Source: Larkinella sp051857545 (GTDB lineage Bacteria > Bacteroidota > Bacteroidia > Cytophagales > Spirosomataceae). Taken from it: a stretch of 64,000 nt of DNA. Below, one piece after another: positions 7,730 through 16,866 of this stretch (position 1 is its first letter; the number at the start of each line of letters is the position of its first letter). Where the stretch lies: positions 558,001-622,000 of the forward strand of contig NZ_JBPZHB010000005.1 of assembly GCF_051857545.1 (NCBI RefSeq). The letters are read 5' to 3'. The position numbers and the translations under genes were made by a program. The notes under the pieces were generated by a model. It was not told the origin of the DNA and made no database searches. It saw only the letters and a list, made by a program, of their open reading frames with translations.

Positions 7730-9061
7730 TCAGTTATTTTTCCGGGTTTTCTTGATCGGTTTCCCGTACTTCTTCATCATCTCCTCCGCGTGGTTCCGGC
7801 GCACATTGACCTTCTTGTTTTTCTCGATTTTCTCGTGAAACGCCCCCCCGAACGTATCGCTCAGGTGAATTTTAACGCCCGGGTTTTTCATGTTCACCTT
7901 CGGTTTTTCATCTTCGGTCAGCACGTCCGAAATGACAAGGTCCTCGGGGAGCGGCAAGATCGGAATGGCGTAATTCATCAATTGCTCGATGGTGGCCTGC
8001 TGCTCTTTTTCCTTTTCGGTGATGAACGCAATGGCGATCCCGTTCCGGTCGGCGCGGCCCGTCCGGCCAATCCGGTGAATGTACATTTCGGGCACTTCCG
8101 GGATGTCGAAATTGACGACGTGCGACACCTCGGCCACATCCAGCCCGCGGGCGATGATGTCGGTCGCAATCAGAATGCGGTAGTTCCCCTCCTGAAACTG
8201 CCGGACCGAATTGAAGCGGTGATTTTGTTCCTTGTTGGAGTGAATAACGCCGATTTGCTCGGGAAACTTCGCTTCCAGTTGTTCGTAAAGCTGGTTAGCC
8301 AGATTTTTGGTCGCCACAAAAACCAGCACTTTGGTCATATCGGCATTCTGGCGGAGCAGCAACTCCAGCAGATTGATCTTGGTATAAAAATTCGGAACCG
8401 CATACGCCGTCTGGCTGATGTTTTCCAGGGGCGTTCCCACCGGAGCCGCTTCGACCCGAACCGGATTGTTGAAATACGTTTCGATCAAACCCTCCACCTC
8501 TTCGGTCATGGTGGCCGAAAACAGCAGGTTCTGCCGCCGGACCGGCAACAAATCCAGAATGGTGGTCAATTGCGTCCGAAATCCGAGGTTCAGCATTTCG
8601 TCCACCTCATCGATCACCAGCCGCTTGATGGTTTTGGTTTTCAGTAAACCCTTGATGGACAAGTCGATCAGCCGACCCGGTGTAGCCACCAGCACATCCA
8701 TTCCCTGCTCCACTTCGGCAATCTGCGGCTTGATGTTCACCCCGCCGTAGATGCCCACCACGGCCAGATTCATATAGGGGGTCAACTGCTTCACCGCTTC
8801 CACGACCTGCACCACCAGTTCCCGCGTCGGAACAATGATGAGCAGTTGCGGAAGCCGATCTTTCGAAAACTGGAATTGCCGCAGACACGGCAGCAGATAC
8901 GCAAACGTCTTGCCGGTTCCGGTTTGGGCAATGCCACACACATCTTTTCCCGACATCACCACCGAAAATACCGTCTGCTGAATTGGCGTGGGTGTGGTGT
9001 AGCCCAGATCCGTCAAGGCATTTAAAAGCGGTTTATTCAGATTTAATTCTTCAAAAGTCAT
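7730..9061 (-). CDS. DEAD-box family RNA helicase with DEVD motif
   Basis: 443 aa from the ATG at 9061 (MTFEELNLN), preceded by AAAAGGAT; an ATG at 9085 would add eight residues. Motifs: Q-motif (TPIQQ), AQTGTGKT Walker A, PTRELVVQV, ATPGRLIDL, motif II read as DEVD instead of DEAD ('RLVIDEVDEML'), SAT, and HRIGRTGR. The C-terminal tail (from 'KVNVRRNHAEEMMKKYGKPIKK') is basic and probably binds RNA. ATP-dependent RNA remodelling is expected in the cytosol. The DEVD substitution keeps both acidic residues, so activity should be retained. Confidence 0.92.
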   Translation of the reverse strand: MTFEELNLNKPLLNALTDLGYTTPTPIQQTVFSVVMSGKDVCGIAQTGTGKTFAYLLPCLRQFQFSKDRLPQLLIIVPTRELVVQVVEAVKQLTPYMNLAVVGIYGGVNIKPQIAEVEQGMDVLVATPGRLIDLSIKGLLKTKTIKRLVIDEVDEMLNLGFRTQLTTILDLLPVRRQNLLFSATMTEEVEGLIETYFNNPVRVEAAPVGTPLENISQTAYAVPNFYTKINLLELLLRQNADMTKVLVFVATKNLANQLYEQLEAKFPEQIGVIHSNKEQNHRFNSVRQFQEGNYRILIATDIIARGLDVAEVSHVVNFDIPEVPEMYIHRIGRTGRADRNGIAIAFITEKEKEQQATIEQLMNYAIPILPLPEDLVISDVLTEDEKPKVNMKNPGVKIHLSDTFGGAFHEKIEKNKKVNVRRNHAEEMMKKYGKPIKKTRKNN

Positions 9062-9131
9062 ATCCTTTTCTATATCCAAAACCATTTAGGCTCTTTTACT
9101 CTTTACGTAGGAACGCTTACCCATAGCCTCC

Positions 9132-9569
9132 ATGAAAACACAAAATTACGAAAACCACGTTCGGTATTACCCTCCGCACCACTTTGTATTTTACCCGGTC
9201 GTTCTTATTCTGCTGGGAATCAGCCTATACTACACGTTCAAAGCCGATGAGCCGACCTTGATCTGGTTGTTCATTTCCCTGCTGATTGTCCTGATCACCT
9301 GGGTAGCTTTCATGCTGCGGCAGCATTATGCGCTTAACAATCAGAACCGAATCGTTCGGCTGGAGATGCGGTTTCGGTATTATCTACTGACCAACCGGCG
9401 ATTGGAAACCATCGAAAACCAACTTTCGTTCGGCCAGCTTCTTGCCCTGCGGTTTGCATCGGACGACGAACTACCGGATTTGACCCAACGCGCTATTGCT
9501 GAAAACCTTAGCCCGGACGAAATCAAAAAGTCGGTTGTCAACTGGATGCCCGATCACCTGCGGGTGTAA
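9132..9569 (+). CDS. DUF6526 family membrane protein
   Basis: 145 aa. Starts 'MKTQNYENHVRYYPPHHFVFYPVVLILLGISLYY', then a second transmembrane helix ('LIWLFISLLIVLITWVAFML') and a soluble C-terminal half ('RLEMRFRYYLLTNRRLE', 'LSPDEIKKSVVNW'). This is the DUF6526 pattern, widespread in Bacteroidota, of unknown function. The N-terminal YYPPHH sequence and the two helices are typical. It is divergent from the helicase gene with 70 bp between them, so the promoters must be close. Confidence 0.85.
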   Translation: MKTQNYENHVRYYPPHHFVFYPVVLILLGISLYYTFKADEPTLIWLFISLLIVLITWVAFMLRQHYALNNQNRIVRLEMRFRYYLLTNRRLETIENQLSFGQLLALRFASDDELPDLTQRAIAENLSPDEIKKSVVNWMPDHLRV

Positions 9570-9631
9570 GCAGAGCGGTATACGGTTTTGGCTTTTAGGG
9601 AAATGCTGGGTGTGTTTTAGGAAAATCAAAG

Positions 9632-9719
9632 AATTCCCGTAGGGATGATTCATTTTGTAGCAACCGCGGCCCCAGAATTCCAAAAAATCCCGTAGGGATG
9701 ATCCATTTTGTAGCAACCG
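9632..9719 (+). repeat. Two direct copies of a REP-like unit (CCCGTAGGGAT family)
   Basis: Two 35-bp units (9632-9666 and 9685-9719, period 53 bp) differ at only two positions. Each starts with the palindromic core TCCCGTAGGGA, then GAT(T/C)CATTTTGTAGCAACCG. The same unit recurs in both orientations at 41.4-41.6 kb. It lies between the 3' ends of two convergent genes. Confidence 0.8.
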
Positions 9720-9772
9720 TCCCGACAGAGTTTCGGCCTTTATTTAAACACTTCTACCCGATTGAACGGGTA

Positions 9773-10552
9773 TTACTGCGCCGTTTCTTTCTTCAATGCA
9801 TACACCAGGGCATGATAATCAGTTACTTTTTTGGTGATCAGTCCCTGCTTATTGATCACGAAATGAGTGGGATACGCGTTGATTTGCAATTGGTCGGTCA
9901 GATAACTTTCCTGATCCGGAATCACAACATAATCGAATTGTTTTTTCTTTAAAAACGCGGCCACCTTCTGCCGGGAATCCAGACAAAGACTGAGAAACAC
10001 CACGTCCGGGCGGTTTTTGTAGTGGCTTTTCAGTTCATTCAGCGCCGGCATTTCCTGAACACACGGCAAACAGGCAATAAACCAGCATTTCAATACCACA
10101 ATTTTCCCTTTTGTCGTCTCATTGGTGTAGGTATTTCCTTCCATGTCCGTAAAACGATAGGCAGGCAGTGCCGTCCCTTCCTTCTGAAAATGCTCCAGTT
10201 CTTCCAATCCCCAGTACTTCACTGTCGTTTTAATATCCTGACTAGCAGCGTCCTCTATTTTAGCCAGTTGATACACGGCGACCGAATCGTCCGATTTCAG
10301 CCGCAAGGGAAAATACCGTCCGGTGGAAATGGATTTCAAAAAACTTTCCTGCGTCATGGAGTTGGCAAGTGTATCCAGCGCCTGGTAGTCGTCAGACAAC
10401 TTTACATTTTTTTCGCGGTAAGCCAGAAAACTCGTGATGTCTTTCAGAAGGATAGCAGGCTCCGCAACGGGGTCGCCGTATCGTTTATTCTGACTACAGG
10501 AAATTGTGAACAGATTCACCAAAACAATTCCAAAAACAAGGCTCCACTTCAT
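9773..10552 (-). CDS. TlpA-family thiol-disulfide lipoprotein
   Basis: 259 aa from the ATG at 10552, which is followed by a lipoprotein signal (MKWSLVFGIVLVNLFTISC, lipobox TISC); an upstream ATG adds nine residues. The C-terminal half is a thioredoxin fold of the AhpC/TSA-Redoxin type: 'GKIVVLKCWFIACLPCVQEMPALNEL' has the CLPC active site, and 'AYPTHFVINKQG' carries the cis-Pro. It should work as a periplasmic, membrane-anchored oxidoreductase. The N-terminal 130 residues are a Bacteroidota-type extension without a recognised fold. Monocistronic, divergent from the TonB receptor. Confidence 0.85.
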   Translation of the reverse strand: MKWSLVFGIVLVNLFTISCSQNKRYGDPVAEPAILLKDITSFLAYREKNVKLSDDYQALDTLANSMTQESFLKSISTGRYFPLRLKSDDSVAVYQLAKIEDAASQDIKTTVKYWGLEELEHFQKEGTALPAYRFTDMEGNTYTNETTKGKIVVLKCWFIACLPCVQEMPALNELKSHYKNRPDVVFLSLCLDSRQKVAAFLKKKQFDYVVIPDQESYLTDQLQINAYPTHFVINKQGLITKKVTDYHALVYALKKETAQ

Positions 10553-10860
10553 CGTAGTAACGTACTGATTATCGATCATTTTTCACTCTTTTTTGCCAGA
10601 AAAATCCTACTTTTGCAGAAATAGGTAGTTGTAAGCTATCCGGACCATTCTGTTTCGAACGCAAACTACACCCATTTCAAGTAGTTAAGGCCATCTCTTC
10701 ACGATTTGCGAGCAGTATCACATCGCCGACCCAAACCAACCGGAGTCGATCTCACCATCTGTGCGTATCTAATAGTAAAAAAAGCATCAAACGGCCTTTG
10801 TTGTCTATACGAAATAAGCGAATGAACCGAACCTTTACCACCCTTTTCCTGCTACCGGGC
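10553..10860. other. 308-bp divergent intergenic region with a perfect -7 element
   Basis: A perfect TAnnTTTG element (TACTTTTG, 10608-10615) points toward the TonB receptor gene; the -33 TTTG is not at the ideal 19-bp spacing. If used, the transcript would carry a leader of about 240 nt before the ATG at 10861. I see no riboswitch motif or convincing small open frame in it. The remainder holds the promoter of the TlpA-type gene on the other strand. Confidence 0.4.
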
Positions 10861-13302
10861 ATGTCTTCCCTAAACTTCAAAAAATACATTTTTTACGCAA
10901 GTCAACTGGTGATTTTCTGTGTCTTTACCTTCTCGTCTGGCTACGCCCAGGATGGCAAACTGAAAGTGAAGGGAAAAGCACTGGACGCCCAAACCAACGC
11001 GCCACTTATTTTTGCCAGCGTCCGGTTGTTCAAACAGGCCGACAGTTCATTCGTTGCGGGGGCCATTACCACCGAAACCGGCGAATTTTCGGTCGATGCT
11101 GTCGCCGGAAATTACTACGCCGTTCTGGAATTTATCGGGTATAAATCCCTGAAAAAATCCGCCATCCGCCTGACCCGCGACAATTCTCCGCTCGACATCG
11201 GCACGCTTAAACTCGCGGCTTCGGCCAGCACATTGGATGAAGTGGTGGTGCAGGGCGAAAAAAGTTCGATGGAATTTTCGCTGGATAAAAAGATTTTCAA
11301 CGTGGGGAAAGACCTCGCCAACGCGGGCGGAACAGCCGCCGATATTCTGAGTAATGTGCCGTCGGTGGCCGTAGATGTCGAGGGCAACGTCAGCCTGCGG
11401 GGCAGCAACAGCGTCCGGATTCTGATCGACGGAAAACCGTCGGGCCTGGTCAGCATCAAGGGTGGCAGCGGTTTGCAACAGTTGCAGGGCAGCAGCATCG
11501 AACGCATCGAAGTGATCACCAACCCGTCGGCGCGCTACGAAGCGGAAGGCATGGGCGGTATTATCAACATCATTCTGAAGAAAGAACGGAAAGAGGGTTT
11601 CAATGGCTCCTTTGACGTCATTGTCGGACACCCGACCAATTATGGGCTGGCCGCCAACGTCAATTACCGGCGCAAAAACCTGAATTTTTTCGTCAATTAT
11701 ACCGCGGCCTACCGGAACACGCCCGGCCGCAGCACCCTGTATCAGGAGCTGTATCGCAACGATTCGACGTTTCTGACCGAGCAAAACTCGACCAGCAAAC
11801 TCAAGGGGCAAAACAACAACGCCCGGGCCGGGATCGACTATTTTTTCAACGACAAAAACGTCCTGACTGGCGCGTATACCTGGCGGATCAGCAAAGGCAA
11901 ACGGTTTACGGACATCCGGTACCGCGATTACATTTCCAGCCTGAGCAACCCGCAGAGCATCACCTACCGCACGCAGGACGAAACCGAAACAGAACCCAAT
12001 TCCGAATACGCCCTGACCTACAAACGGTCGTTCAAACGCCAGGGCCACGAACTGACCGCCGACCTGCGGTATCTGGACAACTGGGAAAGTTCGGATCAGT
12101 ATTTCGGTCAGCGGACGGTTCTGCCCGATGGCGGCCCTTCCGGCATCCCGAGTTCGCTGCAACGGTCGATCAACGACGAAACCGAGAAGCAGTTTCTGGT
12201 GCAGATCGACTACATCCAGCCGTTTGCAAAAGACGGCAAGTTTGAGGCCGGTTTGCGGAGCAGTACGCGCGACATGACCAACAACTACTGGGTGCGGGAA
12301 CAGACTTCCGATGGCGGCTGGATTCCGGTTCCGGGCCTGACCAACGACTTTCTGTACGAAGAAAACATCAATGCGGTTTACGGGATGATTGGCAACAAAA
12401 CCCGCAAATTCTCATACCAGGCGGGGTTGCGGGCCGAGTGGACAGACGTCACCACGACGCTGAAACAAACCAACGAGGTCAATCCCCGCAGCTACGCCAA
12501 CCTGTTTCCGAGCGTTCACGTCACCTACGACATGCCGCAGCAGAATGCGCTGCAACTGAGCTACAGCCGCCGGGTTCGCCGACCAAACTACAACGACCTC
12601 AGCCCGTTTTCGACCTTTAGTGACAACCGGAACTTCTGGAGCGGCAACCCCGATCTGAACCCGGAATTTACGGATGCCTTCGAAATTGGCCACATCAAAT
12701 ACTTCGCGAAAGGTTCGATCGGGTCGTCGCTGTACTACCGGCATACCACTGGCAAAATCGTGCGCATCCGCCGGGTCGATGAAAACGGTTTTTCGAATAC
12801 GCGCCCCGAAAACCTGGCAACTGAAGACTCCTACGGGGCCGAGTTTACCAGCTCGTTCACGCCGGTTAAATGGTGGAAAATGGATGGTAGCTTTAACTTC
12901 TTCCGCGCCGTTACCAACGGCGACAACCTCGACGCTAACTTTCAGAGCGATACCTATAGCTGGTTTGTGCGGGCCACCAACCGGCTGACGGTTTGGGAAA
13001 AAACCGACGTTCAACTGCGCGCCAACTATGAGGCTCCCCAGCTTACGCCCCAGGGCAAACGGAAAGCCATTGCCACGCTGGATTTTGCGGTCAGCAAAGA
13101 CATCATGAAAAACAACGCCACGCTGACCCTGAACGTAATCGACGTGTTCAATTCCCGCCGGTTCCGCTCCATCACCGAGGGTGCCAATTTCTACACTGAA
13201 ACCAACTCGCAGGGGCGGCTTCGTCAAATCAACCTGACGTTCAATTACCGCTTGCGGCAGGCCAAAAAGAAAACGAAAGACGTCGGCGAAGGCGATTATT
13301 AA
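10861..13302 (+). CDS. TonB-dependent receptor, outer membrane beta-barrel family (OMP_b-brl_3)
   Basis: 813 aa from the ATG at 10861, chosen because a signal peptide follows (MSSLNFKKYIFYASQLVIF...SSGYAQ); an ATG at 10822 and a TTG at 10798 are further upstream. Order of domains: carboxypeptidase-regulatory-like domain (about 30-115, 'VKGKALDAQTNAPLIFASVRL'), plug ('GGTAADILSNVPSVAVDVEGNVSLRG', 'SARYEAEGMGGIINIILKK'), then a 22-strand type barrel ending in an aromatic-rich C-terminus. Members take up unknown ligands, peptides or metal chelates with TonB energy. No SusD partner is adjacent. It is followed 12 bp later by a GNAT gene, probably in the same transcript. Confidence 0.9.
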   Translation: MSSLNFKKYIFYASQLVIFCVFTFSSGYAQDGKLKVKGKALDAQTNAPLIFASVRLFKQADSSFVAGAITTETGEFSVDAVAGNYYAVLEFIGYKSLKKSAIRLTRDNSPLDIGTLKLAASASTLDEVVVQGEKSSMEFSLDKKIFNVGKDLANAGGTAADILSNVPSVAVDVEGNVSLRGSNSVRILIDGKPSGLVSIKGGSGLQQLQGSSIERIEVITNPSARYEAEGMGGIINIILKKERKEGFNGSFDVIVGHPTNYGLAANVNYRRKNLNFFVNYTAAYRNTPGRSTLYQELYRNDSTFLTEQNSTSKLKGQNNNARAGIDYFFNDKNVLTGAYTWRISKGKRFTDIRYRDYISSLSNPQSITYRTQDETETEPNSEYALTYKRSFKRQGHELTADLRYLDNWESSDQYFGQRTVLPDGGPSGIPSSLQRSINDETEKQFLVQIDYIQPFAKDGKFEAGLRSSTRDMTNNYWVREQTSDGGWIPVPGLTNDFLYEENINAVYGMIGNKTRKFSYQAGLRAEWTDVTTTLKQTNEVNPRSYANLFPSVHVTYDMPQQNALQLSYSRRVRRPNYNDLSPFSTFSDNRNFWSGNPDLNPEFTDAFEIGHIKYFAKGSIGSSLYYRHTTGKIVRIRRVDENGFSNTRPENLATEDSYGAEFTSSFTPVKWWKMDGSFNFFRAVTNGDNLDANFQSDTYSWFVRATNRLTVWEKTDVQLRANYEAPQLTPQGKRKAIATLDFAVSKDIMKNNATLTLNVIDVFNSRRFRSITEGANFYTETNSQGRLRQINLTFNYRLRQAKKKTKDVGEGDY

Positions 13303-13314
13303 GATTTTTCGGAC

Positions 13315-14169
13315 ATGAACACCCTCCAAATCCGCCGGATGACGCTGCCGGAAGTACAGGACATTGCCGTGGAATGGGCGGCTGCCGAAGGTTGGAATCC
13401 TGGTTTGGGCGACGCAGCCTGTTTCTATGCAGCGGACCCCGACGGTTTTCTGGCGGGCTGGCTCGACGGCCAGCCCGTTGCCTGCATCTCGGCGGTGCGC
13501 TATGCTCCGGATTTTGGGTTCATCGGTTTCTACATTGTTCGGCCCGGCTACCGGGGGCAGGGTCACGGTTTGGCCCTCTGGAAAGCGGCTATGCAGCACC
13601 TGGAAGGGCGCACCATCGGTCTGGATGGCGTGGTCGAACAGCAGGAAAACTACCGGCGATCCGGTTTTGCGTTGGCCTACAACAACATCCGTTTCGAAAG
13701 CACCACGCCACTGCCCATTACCGCAGAATCCGGTGCCACGGTCGTTCCGGGCGACCAGCTTCCTTTCGAATCCCTCCTGGCCTACGACCGGCGTTATTTC
13801 CCGGCTGACCGGGCGGATTTTCTGGCGGCATGGCTTCAACAACGTGACTCCAAGGCGTTGGCGGTTGTTGTCGGCGAGGAAATTCAAGGGTATGGCGTGA
13901 TTCGGCCCAGCCGCGAGGGGTATAAAATTGGCCCCCTGTTTGCCGAAACGCCCGTTTTTGCCGATCAGCTTCTGACCCGACTCGTTCAATCCATTGCCCC
14001 CCAAACCCGGTTTTATTTGGATGTTCCGGCAGCTAACCCGGCAGCCGTGGCCCTCGCCCGGCAGTACGGCATGCAGCCGGTTTTTGAAACCGCCCGGATG
14101 TATACCGGAAACGCCCCCCGCATTGCCGTGAACGGCATCTTTGGCGTAACCACCTTCGAACTGGGCTGA
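13315..14169 (+). CDS. GNAT N-acetyltransferase with C-terminal YitH/HolE-like domain
   Basis: 284 aa. The first half is a GNAT domain with the acetyl-CoA pyrophosphate loop 'VRPGYRGQGHGLALW' (motif A) and an aromatic 'EQQENYRRSGF' motif B. The second half ('VVPGDQLPFESLLAYDRRYFPADRADFLAAWL') matches the DUF1248/acetyltransf_18 module that follows GNAT domains in YitH-like proteins. Expected to acylate a small molecule or amine; substrate unknown. It starts 12 bp after the TonB receptor stop. No signal peptide: cytosolic. Confidence 0.87.
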   Translation: MNTLQIRRMTLPEVQDIAVEWAAAEGWNPGLGDAACFYAADPDGFLAGWLDGQPVACISAVRYAPDFGFIGFYIVRPGYRGQGHGLALWKAAMQHLEGRTIGLDGVVEQQENYRRSGFALAYNNIRFESTTPLPITAESGATVVPGDQLPFESLLAYDRRYFPADRADFLAAWLQQRDSKALAVVVGEEIQGYGVIRPSREGYKIGPLFAETPVFADQLLTRLVQSIAPQTRFYLDVPAANPAAVALARQYGMQPVFETARMYTGNAPRIAVNGIFGVTTFELG

Positions 14170-14340
14170 GCCCGCTTCCATTCGCTGGCTCACGGGCTAC
14201 GAATCCTGAAAGAGCACCCGTTATGTACCCAATCCCGCCAGTTACCAATTTGGCGTATTGGAAGTCCTTCAGCCTTGCGATCTTTGAATACCGATCCCAA
14301 CGACCTGGTCAGCGGGAGCAAACGCTAACGAACACGACGC

Positions 14341-14994
14341 ATGGCCCTTACACACCCCTTTAACACGACTCCACAACCGTACTCTCAGGAATCCACCAAC
14401 GTCATTTACGAACTGCTGTTCTGTGACTCCCTGGCGTATTACAAAAACCGCATTCAGTCGCCGTACGAATATCCGTGGACGGTTTTGCTGGCCGATACCG
14501 CAGACGCTTCCGATTTGCAGAACGTAGCGGCTGATCCGGACGTCGAAACCCGGATCAAAGCCCTTGCCTGTCAGCGGTTACGGGAAAATGGACTCCCCAT
14601 CGAAAAAAGAGAATTGCTGGCAGTTGTCGTCGAAGTCGGTTTGGATAATGGACTCGATGTGCTGGCTTCGTATCAGGACGGAACCGCCCGCTACATCAAT
14701 CATACCGAACGGATGGTGATTTGGGAAGCCACCGATTCCCGATCCAACATTCTGACATCCAACCTGTTCAACGCCAGCATCAACATCGTGACCAAAATTG
14801 GTCCCTGGGACGGCCCCCGGCGACCTCATCCCGTCGAGGGAAATGTCCGGATTTCGTTTCTGGTGTCTGACGGACTTTATTTTGGCGAAGGTCCCATCAA
14901 CGTTCTATTCAGTGACGCCCTGGCGAGTCCGGCCCTGACGGCCGCCACCGAACTCATGCAATATGTAACGGAAAAAGACCTCGCCAATCAGTGA
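14341..14994 (+). CDS. Hypothetical protein, 217 aa
   Basis: Soluble protein with no recognised family. It has an early helix pair ('VIYELLFCDSLAYYKNRI'), then a beta-rich middle ('LLAVVVEVGLDNGLDVLASYQDGTARYINHTERMVIWEA') and a strand-rich end ('GNVRISFLVSDGLYFGEGPINVLFSD'). No signal peptide or membrane segment. Its ATG lies 171 bp after the GNAT gene, so it probably has its own promoter; a weak GATCTTTG -7-like element is at 14278-14285. It converges with the SDR gene with only 9 bp between stops. Confidence 0.7.
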   Translation: MALTHPFNTTPQPYSQESTNVIYELLFCDSLAYYKNRIQSPYEYPWTVLLADTADASDLQNVAADPDVETRIKALACQRLRENGLPIEKRELLAVVVEVGLDNGLDVLASYQDGTARYINHTERMVIWEATDSRSNILTSNLFNASINIVTKIGPWDGPRRPHPVEGNVRISFLVSDGLYFGEGPINVLFSDALASPALTAATELMQYVTEKDLANQ

Positions 14995-15003
14995 CGTTCT
15001 TTT

Positions 15004-15795
15004 TTACCAGCTTGTCCAACCACCATCGACCAGTAAATTCTGCCCCGTAACAAACGCTGACGCATCAGAGGCCATGAAAATAATCGGACCTTTGATGTCG
15101 TCATCGTTGGCAAAACGGCCCAGGGGCGTCAGGCGTTTGTAGTTTTCGACAAATTCTTCCTTCCCGCTCATCTGCTCCACACCGGGGCCATAGCCGCCGG
15201 GGCTGATGCAATTCGCCCGGATGTTGTCTTTCCCGTAGTAATTCGCCAGCCATTTGGTGAAACCCACCATACCCCATTTGTCGTACGTATAATTGACCGG
15301 ACTGGTCATGCCGGTATTTCCATACACCGGAAAATGCGGACCAACCGCGCCCTGAATCGAGCTGATGTTGATGATGTTACCGGATTTTTGCGGAAGCATC
15401 ACGGCAATCACGGCCTGGGTGATCAGCACCAGACCGGTCGAATTAATCCGCTGGGCTTTTTCCCAGCTTTCCCGGTCGATATCGGCCAGATTCTTAAATC
15501 CTTCGCGGGAAACCGCATTGTTGACCAGCACATCAATCCGGCCAAAGCGGTTTTTCACTTCGTCTACAAACGCGCGAATCGAGTTTTCATTTTCCAGATC
15601 CAGCGCCATGCCCTCGGCCCGCCAGCCTTTTTCTCGAATGGTCGCGGCAAATTTCCGGCATTTTTCACCATCCCGCGACGCAATGATGACCTCCGCACCG
15701 GCTTCGGCCAGAGCCCACGAAATGGGCGTCCCAAAAAAGCCCGCGCCACCGGTTACGATGGCAGTTTTGCCGTCAAGACTGAATAGGTTTTTCAT
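15004..15795 (-). CDS. SDR family oxidoreductase (last gene of the catabolic locus)
   Basis: 263 aa classical short-chain dehydrogenase. Nucleotide-binding TGGAGFFG at 15-22, NNA of motif II in 'VLVNNAVSREG', catalytic Ser in 'NISSIQGA', and Tyr-x3-Lys as 'YTYDK', then the 'NCISPGGYG' loop and a C-terminal 'VDGGWTSW'. An insertion before the Tyr ('PVYGNTGMTSPVN') is seen in sugar-acid SDRs. It should oxidise or reduce a sugar or sugar acid with NAD(P). It is the most distal minus-strand gene of the run that starts at 38.0 kb, and it follows a 16-bp-arm palindrome. Confidence 0.88.
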   Translation of the reverse strand: MKNLFSLDGKTAIVTGGAGFFGTPISWALAEAGAEVIIASRDGEKCRKFAATIREKGWRAEGMALDLENENSIRAFVDEVKNRFGRIDVLVNNAVSREGFKNLADIDRESWEKAQRINSTGLVLITQAVIAVMLPQKSGNIINISSIQGAVGPHFPVYGNTGMTSPVNYTYDKWGMVGFTKWLANYYGKDNIRANCISPGGYGPGVEQMSGKEEFVENYKRLTPLGRFANDDDIKGPIIFMASDASAFVTGQNLLVDGGWTSW

Positions 15796-15812
15796 TTATT
15801 TTTCCTTCGATA

Positions 15813-15896
15813 TTCGTTATTCAATATTTAATCTATAACTGATAGACAAACAACACTTTAATATCGAATAATGAATTACGAATATTGAATAACGAA
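15813..15896. repeat. Intergenic palindrome, word 'TTCGTTATTCAATATT'
   Basis: Perfect 16-bp arms 15813-15828 and 15881-15896, with a 52-nt A/T-rich centre that also contains related words (TATTCG, GAATAATGAA). The right arm ends 2 bp before the stop codon of the aldo/keto reductase. It shares the 17-mer GAATATTGAATAACGAA with the palindrome at 18.8 kb. Confidence 0.85.
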
Positions 15897-15898
15897 GT

Positions 15899-16837
15899 TT
15901 AAAAACGCCACACCGCCGGTGTCACGATCTCTTCCTCCACCGCCTGAAACACGTCCTGGATTTCGGCCAGCACGTCGGGTGGAATCGCCGGGCCATTCAG
16001 CAAAGCAATATTCTGCTGGATTTGGGCCTGATTGACTGCTCCGAAAACGATGCTATCGACCGCGGGCAAATCCCGGACGAACGAAAAAGCGAGTTGAGCC
16101 ACGGACATTTGCGCCCGCTGCGCCAGTTTTTGCAGTGCAACCAGGTGCAGTTCTGCTTTTTTCAGACTGCCCTTCAACTGCGCCGGATTCATAAAAAACA
16201 GCCCCTGCAAAAACACGCTGCGCGCAAAAACCAGCTTCGACTGGCTCCGCAACTGATTCAGCAGCCCGGTTTTCAAGAGCCGTTGATCGAAAACGTTCAC
16301 CGGAATCTGCGTCGCTTCCAGCACCTCTTCTTTCAGGATATACGCCACATCTTCAGGCTCATACGCCGAAACACCCCCGATGTCGATCAGCCCTTCCTCT
16401 TTCAGTCGGCGCACCATCATCGGCAGAATTTTGATCACTTCCGCCATTGGTTCCGCGCCTTTGTGATGCAGGCAAACCGGCAGTCGATCAACTTTCAAAG
16501 CCGCCAGCGACTCCTTTACGCTCCGATGTACCTCTTCCCATGCCCGCTCCGGATGGCCGAGGTTGGCCGGGTTGATTTTGAATTTTGACACCAGATTCAG
16601 GTCGTACGCCTGACCGGTTTCTTCCAGAAAATCACCCAACACCTGCTCCGAATGTCCGTACTGACGGGCGGTATCCAGCGTATTGATCCCGGCTTGTGCG
16701 GCAAGCTGAAGCATTTGGAAACTCTCCGCCCGATCCGGCATCCCTTCCGAATTCGAGATACCGTAATTTAACCCCAACTGAACGGTTCCCAGCGTCAACT
16801 GCGAAAACCGGTAATTATGAAAAATGCGATACGTCAT
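15899..16837 (-). CDS. Aldo/keto reductase
   Basis: 312 aa from the ATG at 16837 (MTYRIFHNYRFSQL); the frame runs further upstream to 16933 but that would overlap the mutarotase gene. The AKR tetrad is visible: Asp/Tyr in 'NTLDTARQYGHSEQVLG', Lys in 'NLVSKFKIN', His in 'LPVCLHHK'. The end of the barrel ('SIVFGAVNQAQIQQNI') is the NAD(P) site of the Gal-dehydrogenase-like subgroup. Members oxidise sugars to lactones or reduce keto sugars. Its place two genes after a gluconolactonase-type protein suits an oxidative sugar step. Confidence 0.87.
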   Translation of the reverse strand: MTYRIFHNYRFSQLTLGTVQLGLNYGISNSEGMPDRAESFQMLQLAAQAGINTLDTARQYGHSEQVLGDFLEETGQAYDLNLVSKFKINPANLGHPERAWEEVHRSVKESLAALKVDRLPVCLHHKGAEPMAEVIKILPMMVRRLKEEGLIDIGGVSAYEPEDVAYILKEEVLEATQIPVNVFDQRLLKTGLLNQLRSQSKLVFARSVFLQGLFFMNPAQLKGSLKKAELHLVALQKLAQRAQMSVAQLAFSFVRDLPAVDSIVFGAVNQAQIQQNIALLNGPAIPPDVLAEIQDVFQAVEEEIVTPAVWRF

Positions 16838-16866
16838 GAATGACTTATTTTTTATACACCAGGCAA

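Noticed and set aside
11047..12162. 371-codon minus-strand open frame in the first TonB receptor
   Set aside because: Antisense shadow; the plus-strand plug and barrel motifs are intact over the same bases.
12412..14193. 593-codon open frame on the minus strand across the TonB receptor end and the GNAT gene
   Set aside because: It is antisense to two well-supported genes, has no family signature and is rich in residues typical of reversed GC-biased codons.
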